Shown here: positions 45,891-58,100 of the stretch, piece after piece | How positions within the stretch are numbered: the stretch's first letter is position 1 | Layout: every line of letters starts with the position of its first letter | Assembly (NCBI GenBank): GCA_039881045.1 | Contig: JAYWVB010000004.1 | Span: 1,116,001 to 1,180,000 of the forward strand | Reading direction: 5' to 3' | Source: Chaetomium olivaceum | Lineage: Eukaryota > Ascomycota > Sordariomycetes > Sordariales > Chaetomiaceae | DNA: 64,000 nt | The notes under the pieces: generated by a model | The model's database searches: none | Told to the model about the DNA's origin: nothing | Seen by the model: the letters and a program-made list of their open reading frames with translations, nothing else | Program-made: the position numbers and the translations under genes

Positions 45891-46809
45891 ATGGCCGCCG
45901 CGGCGATGCGGCCCTCGATGGGGGCACTCGGCAGGATATCAACCTCCACACCCTCTCCCCTCCGCCCTCTAACCCAGACCGCCTCCCTCTCGACTACCGC
46001 CGCCCTCCTTAAGCGCCACAAATACCGCGAAGCCCGTGTCTACCGAGACAACAGCAAGCACCGCGGCGAGTCGGCGATCCACCGCAGCGGCACGCGGTGG
46101 CGGCTGTCCATGTCGGACGGGCCCCTGCCGCGGCCCGTGCCGCGCGACAAGCTTCCCGCCATCGAGACGGACCCGGACCACGGCCTGTGGGAGTTCTTCC
46201 AGAACCGCAAGATGGTCGTCAACTCGCCGCCCGAGATCGCCAAGCACGGCCGCAGCTGGACCGTCGAGGAGCTGCGCCATAAGTCGTGGGACGACCTGCA
46301 CCGCCTGTGGTGGGTGTGCGCCAAGGAGCGCAACCGCATCGCCACGGCCAACTGGGAGCGCAACAAGAGCGACCTGGGCTTCGGCGAGTCGGAGATGAGG
46401 AACCGGGACAATACGGTGAGTTTTGTTTTTGGATTTGGATTTGTTTCGTGGTCCACGGGCGAGAAAGGGGGAAGATTTGGATATGCTGACAACTGTGGTT
46501 TGTTTGGTGTACTAGGTCCGGCAGACTATGCGCGCCATTAAGCACGTCCTGACGGAGCGGTTCTACACATGGGAGGATGCCGTCAAGGTGGCGGAGACGG
46601 ACCCAGAGGTCGATTTGACTGGTACCGGGCCGGCGTTCACCCCGAGCAACTTCCTTGAGGACAGCGATGTCGCGGCTACCGAAGGCGAGCAGCAGGTCGT
46701 TGAGGCTACTGGGGAGGCGGTAGAGAAGGCGGAGCCCGCGGTAGCGGCTACCCCTGAGCCGGCGTCGATACCCTCATCTAAACAGCCGTCCGACACGCCG
46801 AGGTTATGA
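45891..46809 (+). CDS. mrpl4: Mitochondrial ribosomal protein uL29m (MRP-L47 / yeast MRPL4)
   Basis: Two exons, intron 46416-46515. ATG 45891 is preceded by CCACC and starts a mitochondrial presequence (MAAAAMRPSMGALGRISTST...). The MRP-L47 domain follows: HGLWEFFQNRKMVVNSPPEI, GRSWTVEELRHKSWDDLHRL, WWVCAKERNRIATANWERNK, then VRQTMRAIKHVLTERFYTWE. The C-terminal tail is acidic, Ala/Glu-rich (EGEQQVVEATGEAVEKAEPA). It is the mitochondrial uL29 homologue near the exit of the large-subunit tunnel. The frame also extends upstream of 45891, but that part is not conserved-looking. No frame break. Confidence 0.9.
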
Positions 46810-47537
46810 TCAATTTATGATGAACAAGGCCCGTATCGCACTCCTCTTCTAGACGGATTTTCTCGGGCATAATTTTGGCGAGACACGGGGACGGGCGTCC
46901 GTGTCTTGAACCACTTGTACGAAGTACTGCATACATCCTCCCGCCGTTGCGTGGTAGGTGCCGCCGACGGTCGGTATATCTATCCCCTGTACAGATAGTG
47001 TATTGGACATTATTTTGGGCGTGCCCTGGATGGGAATAGTGTCTCAGCCAAGGTCCCCATGTTTAACGTTAGCATGGTGAGATGCCAACCGAGATTCTAA
47101 ACAAAACGAGGAGCGTCACGGCCAATATCAAGCATTAATGAGCCGAGACGAGTCCCCCAGACCGCCTGTCCCAAGCATCGAATCACAGGCGGCCGCTGGC
47201 CGATTAGCTCCAATGAAGCCCCAGAGCGGGGCTCCTCCACCCCTCAGTGATCCCCCCCACCACAGCAACGTCGTGCTTCCCTGGCATCCAGACTCCTATT
47301 TACTTGGGAACCTAATAACAAGCCCAACCCATCAAAAACGAAGCCAATCCGGACCTGGTGTTCATCGAGTCCCACAGCCATCTTCCACCGTTTTTTTGTC
47401 GTCGTCGCTTCTCTTCGACTTCTCTACGCAGGAGCTTCCCCGAATCCACCGCCGATCTTCGCTCCAAAGCTTAGCTCTCTCTCTCTTCCTTTCTCTCTAG
47501 TCCGCTAGTTAGTTAGCAACAAAAACAAAACCTCACC
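46810..47537. other. Promoter and leader of gdi1
   Basis: 728 bases. A CT-rich tract (about 47465-47500) precedes the start, typical of highly expressed fungal genes. No gene recognised. Confidence 0.55.
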
Positions 47538-49273
47538 ATGGCCGACGAGATCGCCCCGGAGTACGATGTCATTGTGCTAGGCACCGGGTTGACGGAGTGC
47601 ATCCTGTCGGGTGTGCTGAGTGTCAAGGGGAAGAAGGTCCTGCACATTGACCGCAACGATCACTATGGCGGGTGCGTGCATCCCGTCCCTTTCCCTGGCC
47701 CAAGATGACTAAACTGACACCGCTCTCTCCTACAGTGAGGCAGCGTCGGTCAACCTCGAGATGGTATGCCAGCGTCCCAACTCCCGATTCGTCTCCCCTC
47801 GTACATACATACAGGCGGTCTAATATGTCCTCCGCCTCTAGCTCTTCAAGAAGTATGGCAACTACGCCCAAGGCACCGAGCCCTGGAAGCAGTATGGCCG
47901 CCTGAACGACTGGAACATTGACCTGGTGCCCAAGTTTCTCATGTCGTCGGGCGAGCTCACCAACATCCTCGTCTCGACCGACGTCACACGCTATCTCGAG
48001 TTCAAGCAGGTCGCTGGTAGCTACGTCCAGCAGGGCAACGGGCCCAAGGCTACCGTCGCCAAGGTGCCTTCGGACGCCGCCGAGGCCCTCCGGTCGCCCC
48101 TAATGGGTCTCTTTGAGAAGCGCCGCATGAAGTCCTTCATCGAGTGGGTCGGCGAGTTCAAATCCAACGACAAGGCCACGCACAAGGGTATGTTCTCCTT
48201 CCTTCAGCGTAGCTTTGATATCGCATGAGCTGACAGAACTGTGTCTTGTTAGGTCTCGACATGACCACCTGCACAATGAAGGAAGTCTACGACAAGTTCG
48301 GCCTCGAGGCCTCCACCAAGGACTTTGTCGGCCACGCGATGGCCCTCTACCAGACCGACTCGTACCTCGATGTTAAGGGCAGTGCCCCCGAGGCTATCGA
48401 GCGTCTGCGTCTGTACGGAAACAGCGTGGCCCGTTACGGCAAGTCGCCCTACATCTACCCGCTCTACGGCTTGGGCGAGCTGCCCCAAGGCTTCGCCCGT
48501 CTCAGTGCCATCTATGGCGGTACCTACATGCTCAACACGAGCGTCGAGGAGCTCGTCTACGAGGGTGATAAGGCCGTCGGCATCAAGGCCACCATGCGCG
48601 GTGTCGAGCCGGAAATGAAGTTTGAGACCAAGGCCAAGACTATTATTGGCGACCCTAGCTACTTCCCCACTAAGGTCCGTGTCGTCGGCCAAGTGCTGCG
48701 CGCCATCTGCATCCTCAAGCACCCCCTCGCTAGCACCAATGACAGCGACTCGTGCCAGATCATCATCCCGCAGTCGCAAGTCGGCCGCAAGAACGGTATG
48801 CTTTCCTTTCCTTGTTCCCCACTACCAGCCGCCATCCCTCTAACGTCGCATGGCAGACATCTACATCGCGTGCGTCTCCTCCGCCCACAACGTGTGCCCC
48901 AAGGGCTACTGGATCGCCATTGTCTCCACCATCGCCGAGACCACGGCCAACCACCACCTCGAACTGGCACCCGGCATCGAGCGTCTCGGCAAAATCGAGG
49001 AGCAGTTTATGGTATGGCCTCCCCCCTCGCGCAATCCCGATCTGATTCCCAAGCAATGTCTAACCACATCCACACGCACAGGGCCCACCTATCCCACTCT
49101 ACGAACCCCTCGAAGACGGCACCAAGGACAACGTCTTCATCTCCAAGAGCTACGACGCCAGCAGCCACTTCGAGACCACCACCGACAACGTTCGGGACAT
49201 CTACCGCCGCCTGGCCGGCGAGGAGCTCGTGGTCGAGGGGCTGCGGGAGGGTATCCAGGTTGCCCAGGAGTAG
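47538..49273 (+). CDS. gdi1: Rab GDP-dissociation inhibitor (GDI)
   Basis: Six exons with small introns: 47672-47735, 47764-47841, 48188-48252, 48796-48856 and 49012-49081. Sequence MADEIAPEYDVIVLGTGLTE contains the dinucleotide-fold GxGxxE start; GDI/REP motifs follow (NDHYGGEAASVNLEM; WNIDLVPKFLMSSGELTNIL; YGLGELPQGFARLSAIYGGT), ending GLREGIQVAQE. GDI extracts GDP-bound prenylated Rab proteins from membranes and keeps them soluble, and is normally essential. The full length of about 465 aa after splicing is typical. No frame break despite six exons, a useful contrast with broken neighbours. Confidence 0.95.
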
Positions 49274-49855
49274 GAGAAAGGAGTATGTGACCAGAGCCCG
49301 GCAAAGAGAGGGTGGGGGGAAATGGGATATACTAGGCATAATAACAATGAATATAAGCGAGTGACCCATCATTTGGTGACTATTTTCCCTATCTATTCTA
49401 CTACACGAGAGAGGTAAAATGAGATGTAAAACGGCGGTCAGTCATCGTGAGTTGTGTCACTGAGATAGAGGGGTAAACAGAGACGAAGGGCAAGCGGGTA
49501 AGCGGGCCAAAAAAGTGTCCATTCATTCCGGAGCGCCAGGGAAACATGACAAGATATATCGACAGCAAAGACCAACGGATGCAAGATAAATCTCCCCTTC
49601 CCGTTTCCCCTCCTTTTCCTCCTCCCCTTTTCCGTTCCTGCTTCGCACTTCTTCATCCATCCTTTGTATGTACCCCCGCTACGCAAAGTACCTCAGTGCT
49701 AGCCACCGAACGCCCTCCGTACATTGTGGCTACATGGCGCCCATCGTGCCTGTCGTGAGGCCAAGGTTTGAGCCTGGGTATCGATGCCACACCAGACCGA
49801 CCGAGTGTCAACATCTCGCGCCAACGTCCTCCACATACAAGCTGAAAGAAAAGGC
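49274..49855. other. Convergent 3' regions of gdi1 and nog1
   Basis: 582 bases, no ORF of note. Confidence 0.5.
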
Positions 49856-52714
49856 TTAACGACGAGCCGTCTTGCCAATCGTCCGCTTGCCGGAGAACTA
49901 TGGAAGAAAAGAAAAACACGTTAGCCAACATATCCTGAAAAGCAACACGTATAACTGATAATGAGGGTAACATACCAAATGCTTCGGCATGGTCGCGCCA
50001 ATATGCCTGTCGGCCTCGCCCTGCCGCGCCATGCGGTTCATCTTGCGCTGGCCGAGCTTGGCCACGCGCTCGGCCTTGGTGCGCGCCAGCTCGTCCACCA
50101 CACCGTCGTCGCGGCGGTTGGTGGCCATGACGGAGCGGTCGCGGACGCGGCTCTTGGAGCGCAGGCGCTCCTTGGCCGAGGGCCCGTTGTCGACGTCCAT
50201 GGCGTCCGGGTCGACGGTGCCGGTGCGGCTGCGTGCGAGCGACCGCCCACGCGTTTCCTGCACCTCGGCACGCGCACGCAGGCCGATCGCCTCGGTGTCG
50301 ACGCCGAGCTGGTCGAGGTGGTCCTCGAGCTGGGAGAAGGGCTTCTTCTGGGCCTTCCGCGGAATCAAAGCCCTGTTCTTGAGCGACTTGCGCATTTGGG
50401 CCTCGTTGCGGATGAGCTTGTGCTTCTCGCGGATGTACTCGGCCTTCTGCAGGACCTCCTCCTCGGACTCGTCGCCGAGGTCCTCGTCGGATTCATAGAA
50501 GCCTTCCTTCTCCAACCTTTCCTCCTCCTCCTCGAGTGCCGCCAGCTTCGATTCGATATCTGGGTCGACGTAATCGTAGACGTTCTTGCCGTCGAGAATC
50601 TCCGGGATTTTGTCGTACTTCCACGACGGGTCGGCCAGGAGGTAATCTTTCCGCAGGTCGACGTTGAAAACACCGGCACCACCGTTCGCCTCCTCCTCAT
50701 CCCTAGCCAGGAATCTCCTGTTGGGATCGCTCTTGTCGTATTTCTTGAGCCCTTTGACGGCATCCGGGATGAACGTCTCTTTTGTGATACCGTCCATCGG
50801 CTGTGCAACGTGAATACGAGCCATAACCTCAGTAAGACGAGATCCAAGAGTACCGTTGCTTGCGGTACCGGCCTTGAGCTTCTGGGACACTCGCTCAGCG
50901 AGTAGCCGCTCGCATACCAGGTTCTTGACGTCCTGCACGCCATCCTGCGTGGCGCACGAAGCGCGTAGCAGCTCTACATCGCCCGACTTTGTCAAATCCT
51001 CCAGCTCGGTCTGCATCTCCGGCTCTAGATCCTCGAAGGTCTTGATATCCATCTTGTTCAGGACGACGAACACCATCTTGTTGGCGAAAAGAGGCTTGAT
51101 CGACTTGAAGAGGTTGCATTGGGCCTTGAGTGAGTAGCCACATTGCTCGCTGCGGAACGGTTAAAATCGTACGGCATCCCGATAGAGCCAGCCAGCAACG
51201 TACCTGATATCGATAAAGAAGAGTACTGCGGCTCTAAGGTGGGCAAGAGCTGTAACACTCTGCATTTCAATGGTGTTCATCTCCTCCAATGGGTGATCGA
51301 GACTGTTTAAGTCAGCTTTAACCCTGCCGAATCAGGGAGATTTGAGAGTGCTCGAGTTGCCATCTTGCGGGAAGGAATGGGTGCAACATACATTCCGGGG
51401 GTGTCTATTACTTGGTACCGAAGATCTACAATCAAGCAGGTCAGCCATCAATGAACTTAAGGTGGTCGTTTCGCAGAACATACATTTGTAGTCGAGATGC
51501 CCGACGAACTATTATACCCTATTGTTAGCAAATCCTGCCGCCGTAGCTGTTTTGAGGTTGGTACATACCAAACTCTTGGTCGTCTAGTTCATCCATTAGC
51601 AACGGTTCTATGAATCCATCCTCAGCGCATAACTTACGAAGGCGTAAGGCTCAACGGGGGTATCAGCCCGAGTTACTGAGCGAACGAAAGAGCTCTTGCC
51701 GACGTTGGGGAAACCGGCGACAAGGAGAGTGCGTGTAGTCGGATTGATATCGGGTAACCTGGCCAAATGCTGGCGGACCTGGTCGAGGTATTGAAGGGGG
51801 TCCTTTAACCGCTTGATGAGAGTGGCCATACGACCAAGGGCGGCCCTCTTGAGTTGCTTGCATTGGAACAAACTTTGCGAGTACTGCATTGAAGTCAGTC
51901 ATTGTTACTGGGGGTTGTGAAGCCCTGGCGCATTGTCTACCTTCAGGAGGCGGACATAGTCCCGCGAAATCGTCTCGATCAGGTGCTTCGCGGTCGAGAC
52001 CTGACCAAGGGCTACCTTGAAATGGTCGGCATCTAGCAGGGCCGTCAGCATCCCCCCTTCAACTGCCACAAATATGCTCCCAAATGTTTCCCTAGGGCCG
52101 GCAAAGCATACCATAGAGGATGTTCATCAAGTCGCGGTGAAAGGGGTGCTGGTCCGTGAGGATGGGGAAGCTGGCGACGATGGCGCCAAACTTTTCGCTG
52201 CATGTTTCCTGCGTGAATCTAGATGTCGCAAGTTAGCGCCGGGGTTCGGGAGTACTTCGTCGCTATCGTGAAGGGCATGGTGGGTTTCAGGAATGCTGAC
52301 TCGTCTGTCCGGGAATACTGACTTGACCTTGCGAGTGTAGAAGGCTCGAATTCTGCTAACTGTTTGTTATCAAACGTCAGCAGCGGTCCGTGGCATCAAG
52401 GAGCACCTCCCATCAGGAACACATACTCTTGAACCCAGCACGGACTTGATTGGTATTGCGAGTTAGCCAATATCTCAAGCTTGCGTCGTTCGAGCCAACA
52501 TACTCTGAGTCGGCAACCGCCTCTGCGTCCGTCTGCAATTTTGTCAGCCCTTGTTATCCTCGAAGCGCAAATCGGCAAGTAAACTTACGAGAGGATGATA
52601 TCAATGAATTCCTGTGCCCTGCAGAACAACAAAGTTAGTGTTGCCCAAACCATTACCCAATGCATACAGGTCGATCTCTTACGTAGGCACAGGCGCGATG
52701 TCCTTCCAGGTCAT
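49856..52714 (-). CDS. nog1: Nucleolar GTP-binding protein NOG1
   Basis: Intron-rich at its 5' end: at least seven short introns between 51130 and 52714, then one long exon to about 49978 and a final exon ending RTIGKTARR at 49856. Starts MTWKDIAPVPTAQEFIDIIL. GTPase motifs are complete: G1 GFPNVGKSS, G3 VIDTPG, G4 VLNKMD, in a circularly ordered Obg-type G domain, followed by the NOGCT region (HVAQPMDGITKETFIPD; VFNVDLRKDYLLADPSWKYD; FYESDEDLGDESEEE) and a basic tail. NOG1 binds pre-60S particles and acts with RLP24 in late nuclear maturation. The protein of about 650 aa matches the family. Divergent from ura5, 436 bases away. The exact positions of the smallest 5' exons are less certain than the rest. 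Confidence 0.93.
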
Positions 52715-53150
52715 GTCGGGCAACTCGCAGGGTGCTGTCCGGATCTGGTGAGGGTAGTGGCTGAAGGAGGTTGCAGATAGGGAGCACCTGGCGGGGCGGT
52801 GTCGATATGCCGTCCCGAAAAGTCCCCCGAAATATTTTTTTGCAGAACCGCACGAATTCGACGATAAGATAAGTCGGGCGGTGTGCGCGCTCAAAATCCC
52901 CAAACCGCAGGCTAAAAGTGGGGGCGGACCCACCCGTTCTGCACCCCACTGTCAACCCCACCAAGAAATTAATTCGCGGTTGGAGGGGTTCTTCAGCTTT
53001 TAAAGCTCCCGAAGCCGGGAGGCATTAAAACAGCACTTGCATAAAGACTCACCCCCATCCGATCCTTACCTACCTTCTACTACCCACGCTCGACACATAG
53101 CCTTGGGGAGAAAACGAACAACAAGAAGCCTCCCTCTAAACGCCGCCAAA
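52715..53150. other. Divergent promoter of nog1 and ura5
   Basis: 436 bases. Pyrimidine-rich leader with several CCTACC/CTACC motifs before the ura5 start. Confidence 0.5.
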
Positions 53151-53856
53151 ATGACCGCCCTAGCCCCCTACAAAGCCGACTTCCTGCGGGCCGCCCTCGA
53201 GGGCAACATCCTCAAGTTCGGCAGCTTCGAGCTCAAGTCCAAGCGGATCTCGCCCTACTTCTTCAACGCGGGAGACTTCTACCGGGCGGATCTTCTGGAG
53301 GCGATTGCGACGGCGTACGCGCAGGCGATCGCGAACGCGCACCGGGCGGGCGAGCTCGAGTTCGACGTGATTTTCGGGCCGGCCTACAAGGGCATCCCGC
53401 TGGCGACGGCGGCGACGATCCGGCTCGGCCAGCTAGACCCGGCGGCCTACGGGCAAGAACACGTGCTACTCGTTCGACCGCAAGGAGGTCAAGGACCACG
53501 GCGAGGGGGGGAACATCGTGGGCGCGCCGCTCAAGGGGAAGAGGGTGCTTATTGTCGATGATGTGATTACGGCTGGGACGGCGAAGCGTGAGGCAATTGC
53601 TAAGATCGAGAAGGAGGGCGGGATCGTAGCCGGGATTGTGGTTGCGCTGGACCGCATGGAGAAGCTGCCTTCGCCGGACGGGGATGATAGCAAGCCGATG
53701 CCGAGCGCGATCGGAGAACTGAGGAAGGAGTACAACCTGCCTATCTTGGCCATTCTTACGCTGGATGATATCATCGAGGGCGTCAAGGGGCTCGCGTCGG
53801 AGGAGGATATCAGGCGGACGGAGGAGTACCGGACTAAGTATAAGGCGACCGACTAA
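53151..53856 (+). CDS. ura5: Orotate phosphoribosyltransferase (URA5), one apparent frameshift
   Basis: Single exon from ATG 53151 (MTALAPYKADFLRAALEGNI). Conserved parts: LKFGSFELKSKRISPYFFNA, FDVIFGPAYKGIPLATAATI, the PRPP-binding loop RVLIVDDVITAGTAKREA and the C-terminal LPILAILTLDDIIEGVKG. The enzyme makes OMP from orotate and PRPP in pyrimidine synthesis. The frame is lost at GGG 53451-53453: TAC GGG CAA instead of TAC GGC AAG. Dropping one G gives YGKNTCYSFDRKEVKDHGEG and continues unbroken to the stop at 53856. Length without the extra base (about 234 aa) fits the family. A real loss would make the strain a uracil auxotroph. Confidence 0.93.
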
Positions 53857-54238
53857 ATGGGAAAATGGGAAGAAGATGCAAAATTGAGTAAACGCTGGCT
53901 GCTAATATGTGAGACGCTCTGGGGTCGTAACCCTGCCCCGACCCAGGGGGTCAAGCGCTGGGTAGTCTGGCACTACCTGCGCCATCTATCTATTTGGCGA
54001 GGCCTAAACAGCCCGTAACAAACGCATCGATGTGAAAACAGACGCCGCTTCCAGGCATCCTCTCGGGTGTGGCCGCTTTGCCGAGTCCCTGGGGCAACCG
54101 GTTGATGTAGCCCCACCAATGCACGACCGGTCCACGGTCCAACGACAGCTGTATTATTCCTCAAAGTCTGTCGACAAAGACCCAACCCTGGTCCTCCAGG
54201 TCTCGAAGTCCCATCCTCCGTCGTGATATTATTTCCTT
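53857..54238. other. Convergent 3' regions of ura5 and the acetyltransferase gene
   Basis: 382 bases; nothing recognised. Confidence 0.5.
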
Positions 54239-55195
54239 CTAAGACTTTATTGATTTACTTTCACGCGGTAAATCGTGGATCTGAAGAAACTGTGAGTCCC
54301 GAACCTTAACGCACGCGACCCGAGACCGAATAGGGCTAGGGAGAAAGGGGCTTACCATGTCATGCCACCCGCCTCCCCCAAACTGCGCCTTGCTCTCCCC
54401 GAGATGCTTAAACCCAGATCGTTGATAGTAGGACATGAGATGCTATTGCCTCACTCGTTAGCCACAACCAGTCTCATCTTCCCTCAGGCCCCCCACTCCT
54501 TCCAAGCGCAACGGGGAGGGGGCTCACATCTTGGCAAATCAACGCCACCCGATCTACCAGCCCACAGCACTTCATCTGGTCCAGATAGGCCTTCATGATC
54601 GTCTGCCCGATACCGCAGCGGTGCACCCGCGGTAGCACGGCGAGCGAGTGTAGGCCGACAGTCCGCCCGCCCTCCTGGTGGCCCACGTCCTGACCGGCGG
54701 CACGCCCGGCCTGGCTGCGCCACTCCTTCGGGTACGCCATATCGTCATCGGTGATGATATCCCCTCGGCACCGCGTCGCGATGATGTGGGCGAGTAGCAC
54801 GCTCACGGCGCCATCAACGCGGCCCGTCTCGACGGGCTTGGCGTAGGGAAGCGTCTCAAGACCTAGTTTTGCGGCCCGTTGTGGGATGACAGTGAGGAAG
54901 ACACCTAGACTGAGTTCTGGGCAGACAGTGAGGCGGTAGGCAATCTGTGATGCCCGAGAGTAGGCCGTGTTAGTTAATTGCGAATGGGGGGTGGGCGGTT
55001 GTAAAGGCTTGCCTTTTGGGGTGACGCCCGATGTTCGGGGTTAGGGAACGCCGCATTCTCCAACGCAATACACGCTTCGAGGTCGTTGATGGTCAAGGGG
55101 CGGATATTGGGCGCGAAGGTACCGAGGAACGGGAGGGCCTTTTGGAGGCGGACCTCTGGGCTGTCCTTGGCCGCTCTCCTTTTTTGGCTCAGCAT
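54239..55195 (-). CDS. GNAT-family N-acetyltransferase, AANAT/PAA1-like
   Basis: The last ATG that keeps the whole domain is at 55195 (MLSQKRRAAKDSPEVRLQKA). The frame is open far upstream (SEEESPCPIQETDQAVDESS), so the true start or an extra exon is unsettled. Exons join IRPLTINDLEACIALENAAF to IAYRLTVCPELSLGVFLTVI through a GC-AG intron (54945-55012), then GGRTVGLHSLAVLPRVHRCG (acetyl-CoA loop RCGIGQT) and DHLMSYYQRSGFKHLGESKA. This order (NDLE, CPELSLG, SLAVLP..RxxGIG, YYxRxGF) fits arylalkylamine/polyamine N-acetyltransferases. After WHDM a 51-nt segment (54305-54355) could be an intron or coding, since it has no stop; the end at 54239 holds either way. Substrate unknown. Confidence 0.75.
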
Positions 55196-58100
55196 CTTTT
55201 GAAGCGAGGCAAAGTCACCGTCGACGTCTGACGACTCGTCAACAGCCTGGTCTGTCTCCTGGATGGGACAAGGACTCTCTTCCTCCGAGCGGTTGTCTCG
55301 GCGCCTGCCATACCTACGCCGAGTCCTGTGCTTCTTTAGGGCTGCAGCTAGGTTATTAATCGGGCCGTCGAGCCTATAACGCCCGTGACTAGGAGGGGAC
55401 CCTGTTCCGGTGGGATGACGAAGTCCGCGTCGGTAGTCTCGCCTGGCTTCAGGGCACCGAAACTGTGGCCAACTCGAATCTGAGGCCTAGCCCCGATGTG
55501 GGTGTAAATCCGTGCCCTTCCCTGGATCTAGCTCGGAGTATCGGATGGGTTCAGTGCCACAAGGCTCCCCGTCCGTGATCGGCGTTGATTTGTTTGCACA
55601 ATGTCGAGTATTGAAAGATTGGGCATCCAGGCTAAGCGGAAAGGAGATGTTCGTGCAGGAACCGGAAAAGCCCAAGTCGAACGGGGGGATGCTTGGTGAA
55701 TTGAAGCGAGTAGTTGATGTTACCGTAGTGCTGGGACGCTAGGATCGAATTAGTCGGGAGAAAATAAAGGGTGCAATTCCCCGCTGGTGCTGTATGTCTC
55801 ACCGGGATAGGAAATGTTAACGCAGGTCACAAGGCTGGCGGAAAGGATGCCGTGGGTGCCCAACAATGGAGCACCGGGGTATAGAACATACAGGCAAGAA
55901 GACGGGATTTGGGTGTGTTGCAGAGAGTGACGATGCCTACTACCTTCCTTTGCAATACTTAAAGCATGGAATCTCTAGGTTTCCTGTGTTGGTTGCCCCC
56001 ACAAGAAGGAGGTATGTACCTGCGTGGGCTGGTTAGTGGTGGCTTTTAAGTAGGCGTGGGTTGTCGTTCGAGGATGAAATCAAGGTGACAGTAAAAGTGT
56101 AAGGTACCTCCGGTAGGAGGTACCTACCTTACAGAAACCTATTAGGGAAGTGCTCTCATCCCGGGACTCGGCCGACAAACAGCTCTGTGGGGCTCGCCAA
56201 CCCGTGGACCCGTCGTGTTGTCGAAGATCTTGCCGCGGGGCAGTTATTGCCCCTCCTGACGTCACATAACGAGCTGGCCCCAGGGCACAGCTTTTCTTCG
56301 TTTGAAACCACAGGGCGATGCGTTGATAACCACGTTGAATGTATTTCGGATACCTTACCCGACCGAAATGGTGTTAAATAACTTTGTGAGCAGCTTCCGA
56401 GAGCCATTCTCGGGTGTGGGCGGGGACAGCGCAGACTCAAAGAGCTGCAGTGTTTGGGAGCTCCTAGTGCTGTTACACTTATCGTGGAGCTGCCTCGACC
56501 TGTGCGGCAGCCACCTGCGCATAATTGAAGAGAGGGCGCGCACACAAGCCCTGTGTCGCTTCAAGAGCACTTACTTACGTATTACGTACTTGAACCCTTG
56601 CGGCTTTGAGAGACGAGCTTTATACGTACTTAAATAGACGTCGTCCGTCGAGTTCGCACCCTCTGGCCTAAAAAAGCCGAACTCCAAAAGAAGTTAAGTT
56701 CGTGTAAAAGAACTTTAAAAGAACAACAAAACAAGAAGCGATAGAGAGGAAAGATAGAAGAAAGATAGAAAATGAGTAAAGGAAGTGTAACTCGAGTAAA
56801 GAGCTTCTTTATGCTTCCGGGTGCTTTTCGTTTCGTTCTCGCAACTCGAGCTCCTACAACGTGATGGTTAGCCAGGGGTAAGCTCCCCAGCACCACCCCG
56901 CCGCCGTCCATGATAAGCAACGCCAAGAAGCAACGGCAGCATACCGACGTGTAGCCTGTGTGCTTCTTCGTTTGATCTGCCACCCCCATATGCCATCGAG
57001 CTGAACAGAGGGAAAGTGGGCACGTTTGCGTGGGACAAGACGTAACGGCTGCAGCACGACATGGGCCCAAGGTCAACTGATTGTCGGGTGCATAAGGAGA
57101 CTTCCCCACCGCCTCACCGGTTAATACAGGCTGACGCTTCTCTTTTGTCGAGCTGCAATGCAACGAGCTGCACGTCCAAGGCTGCTACTCCCGTATGTAC
57201 CAAGCCGTTGTTGGTGGAGACAACCGGCTGGGAAAAAAGAAAATCTAGCAGGTCTCGGGCCGGGATCGAGGCCGGCTGAGAAAAGGGGTGTTGCGATAAA
57301 TATAACTGCGGCTCCCAAAGCGGATGGGTGCAGTGGTGGTGGTGAGAAGTCGAACGATCTGGACGTTGTTGCATCTGCGGGGGCAGGGCTAGTGGCGGGT
57401 TAGACTGTCTAAAGTGAAAGGCCCAGTCATTTTCCAAGTGACAGCTACTTTAACGGGGATGATACCCAGGAACAAGTCAAGGCAGCAGATCGCCAATAGT
57501 TGCCTGCCCGAATTGGTTGAACACTGGCTGGTCTGTCGTTCGCTGCTTCATCCGAAGTTGCCGCAGATGTGAATCCGGGCCGCACAAATTCCCAGGCAAC
57601 CCAAGGCAGGGAGATATACTAAGTACCTTACGAATTATTTCGTGTGTAGTTGAAGTCGGTATCCTGGCGAGCTGACACACATTCCTCGGCGGGCTTCCAG
57701 AGTGTTCCATTTTGAGGTGATCGGAAAGATAAATGCCCATGTCCCCATCATGCAGGTGCACTTTTCAGATTATCAGAAGCGAGTTATTGAAATTCCCCAG
57801 ACCATCCAGTCTTCACAGCCTCGACATCTGTACCCCACGTCATCCCCTTGCTGCAGCGGAGGCCGAGGCAACAGCCGACACTGTGTCTTGCGCTGGCCTA
57901 GACCCAATCAGCAAAATTTAGAAGCAAACACCCCTGCGCTGCTTGAAGAGCGGGCGGGTCACTTCGGTTTGCGCTGAGAGCCCACCACGGCGCCGAGAGC
58001 TCTTTCCACACATCATCTGAACCTGGAACCCCTCGTCCCTCGGACCTCAACAAGCCTGAGAGTGACGCCCTGACTGCCACAAGCCTGTTGCTAATCCGTG

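Noticed and set aside
7209..53856. Programmed +1 frameshifting as explanation for broken genes
   Set aside because: The shifts go both ways, occur at different sequence contexts and have no common slippery site or downstream structure that I can see.
56630..57163. 177-aa minus-strand ORF
   Set aside because: Low-complexity end and no domain-like sequence; lies across the A-rich block.
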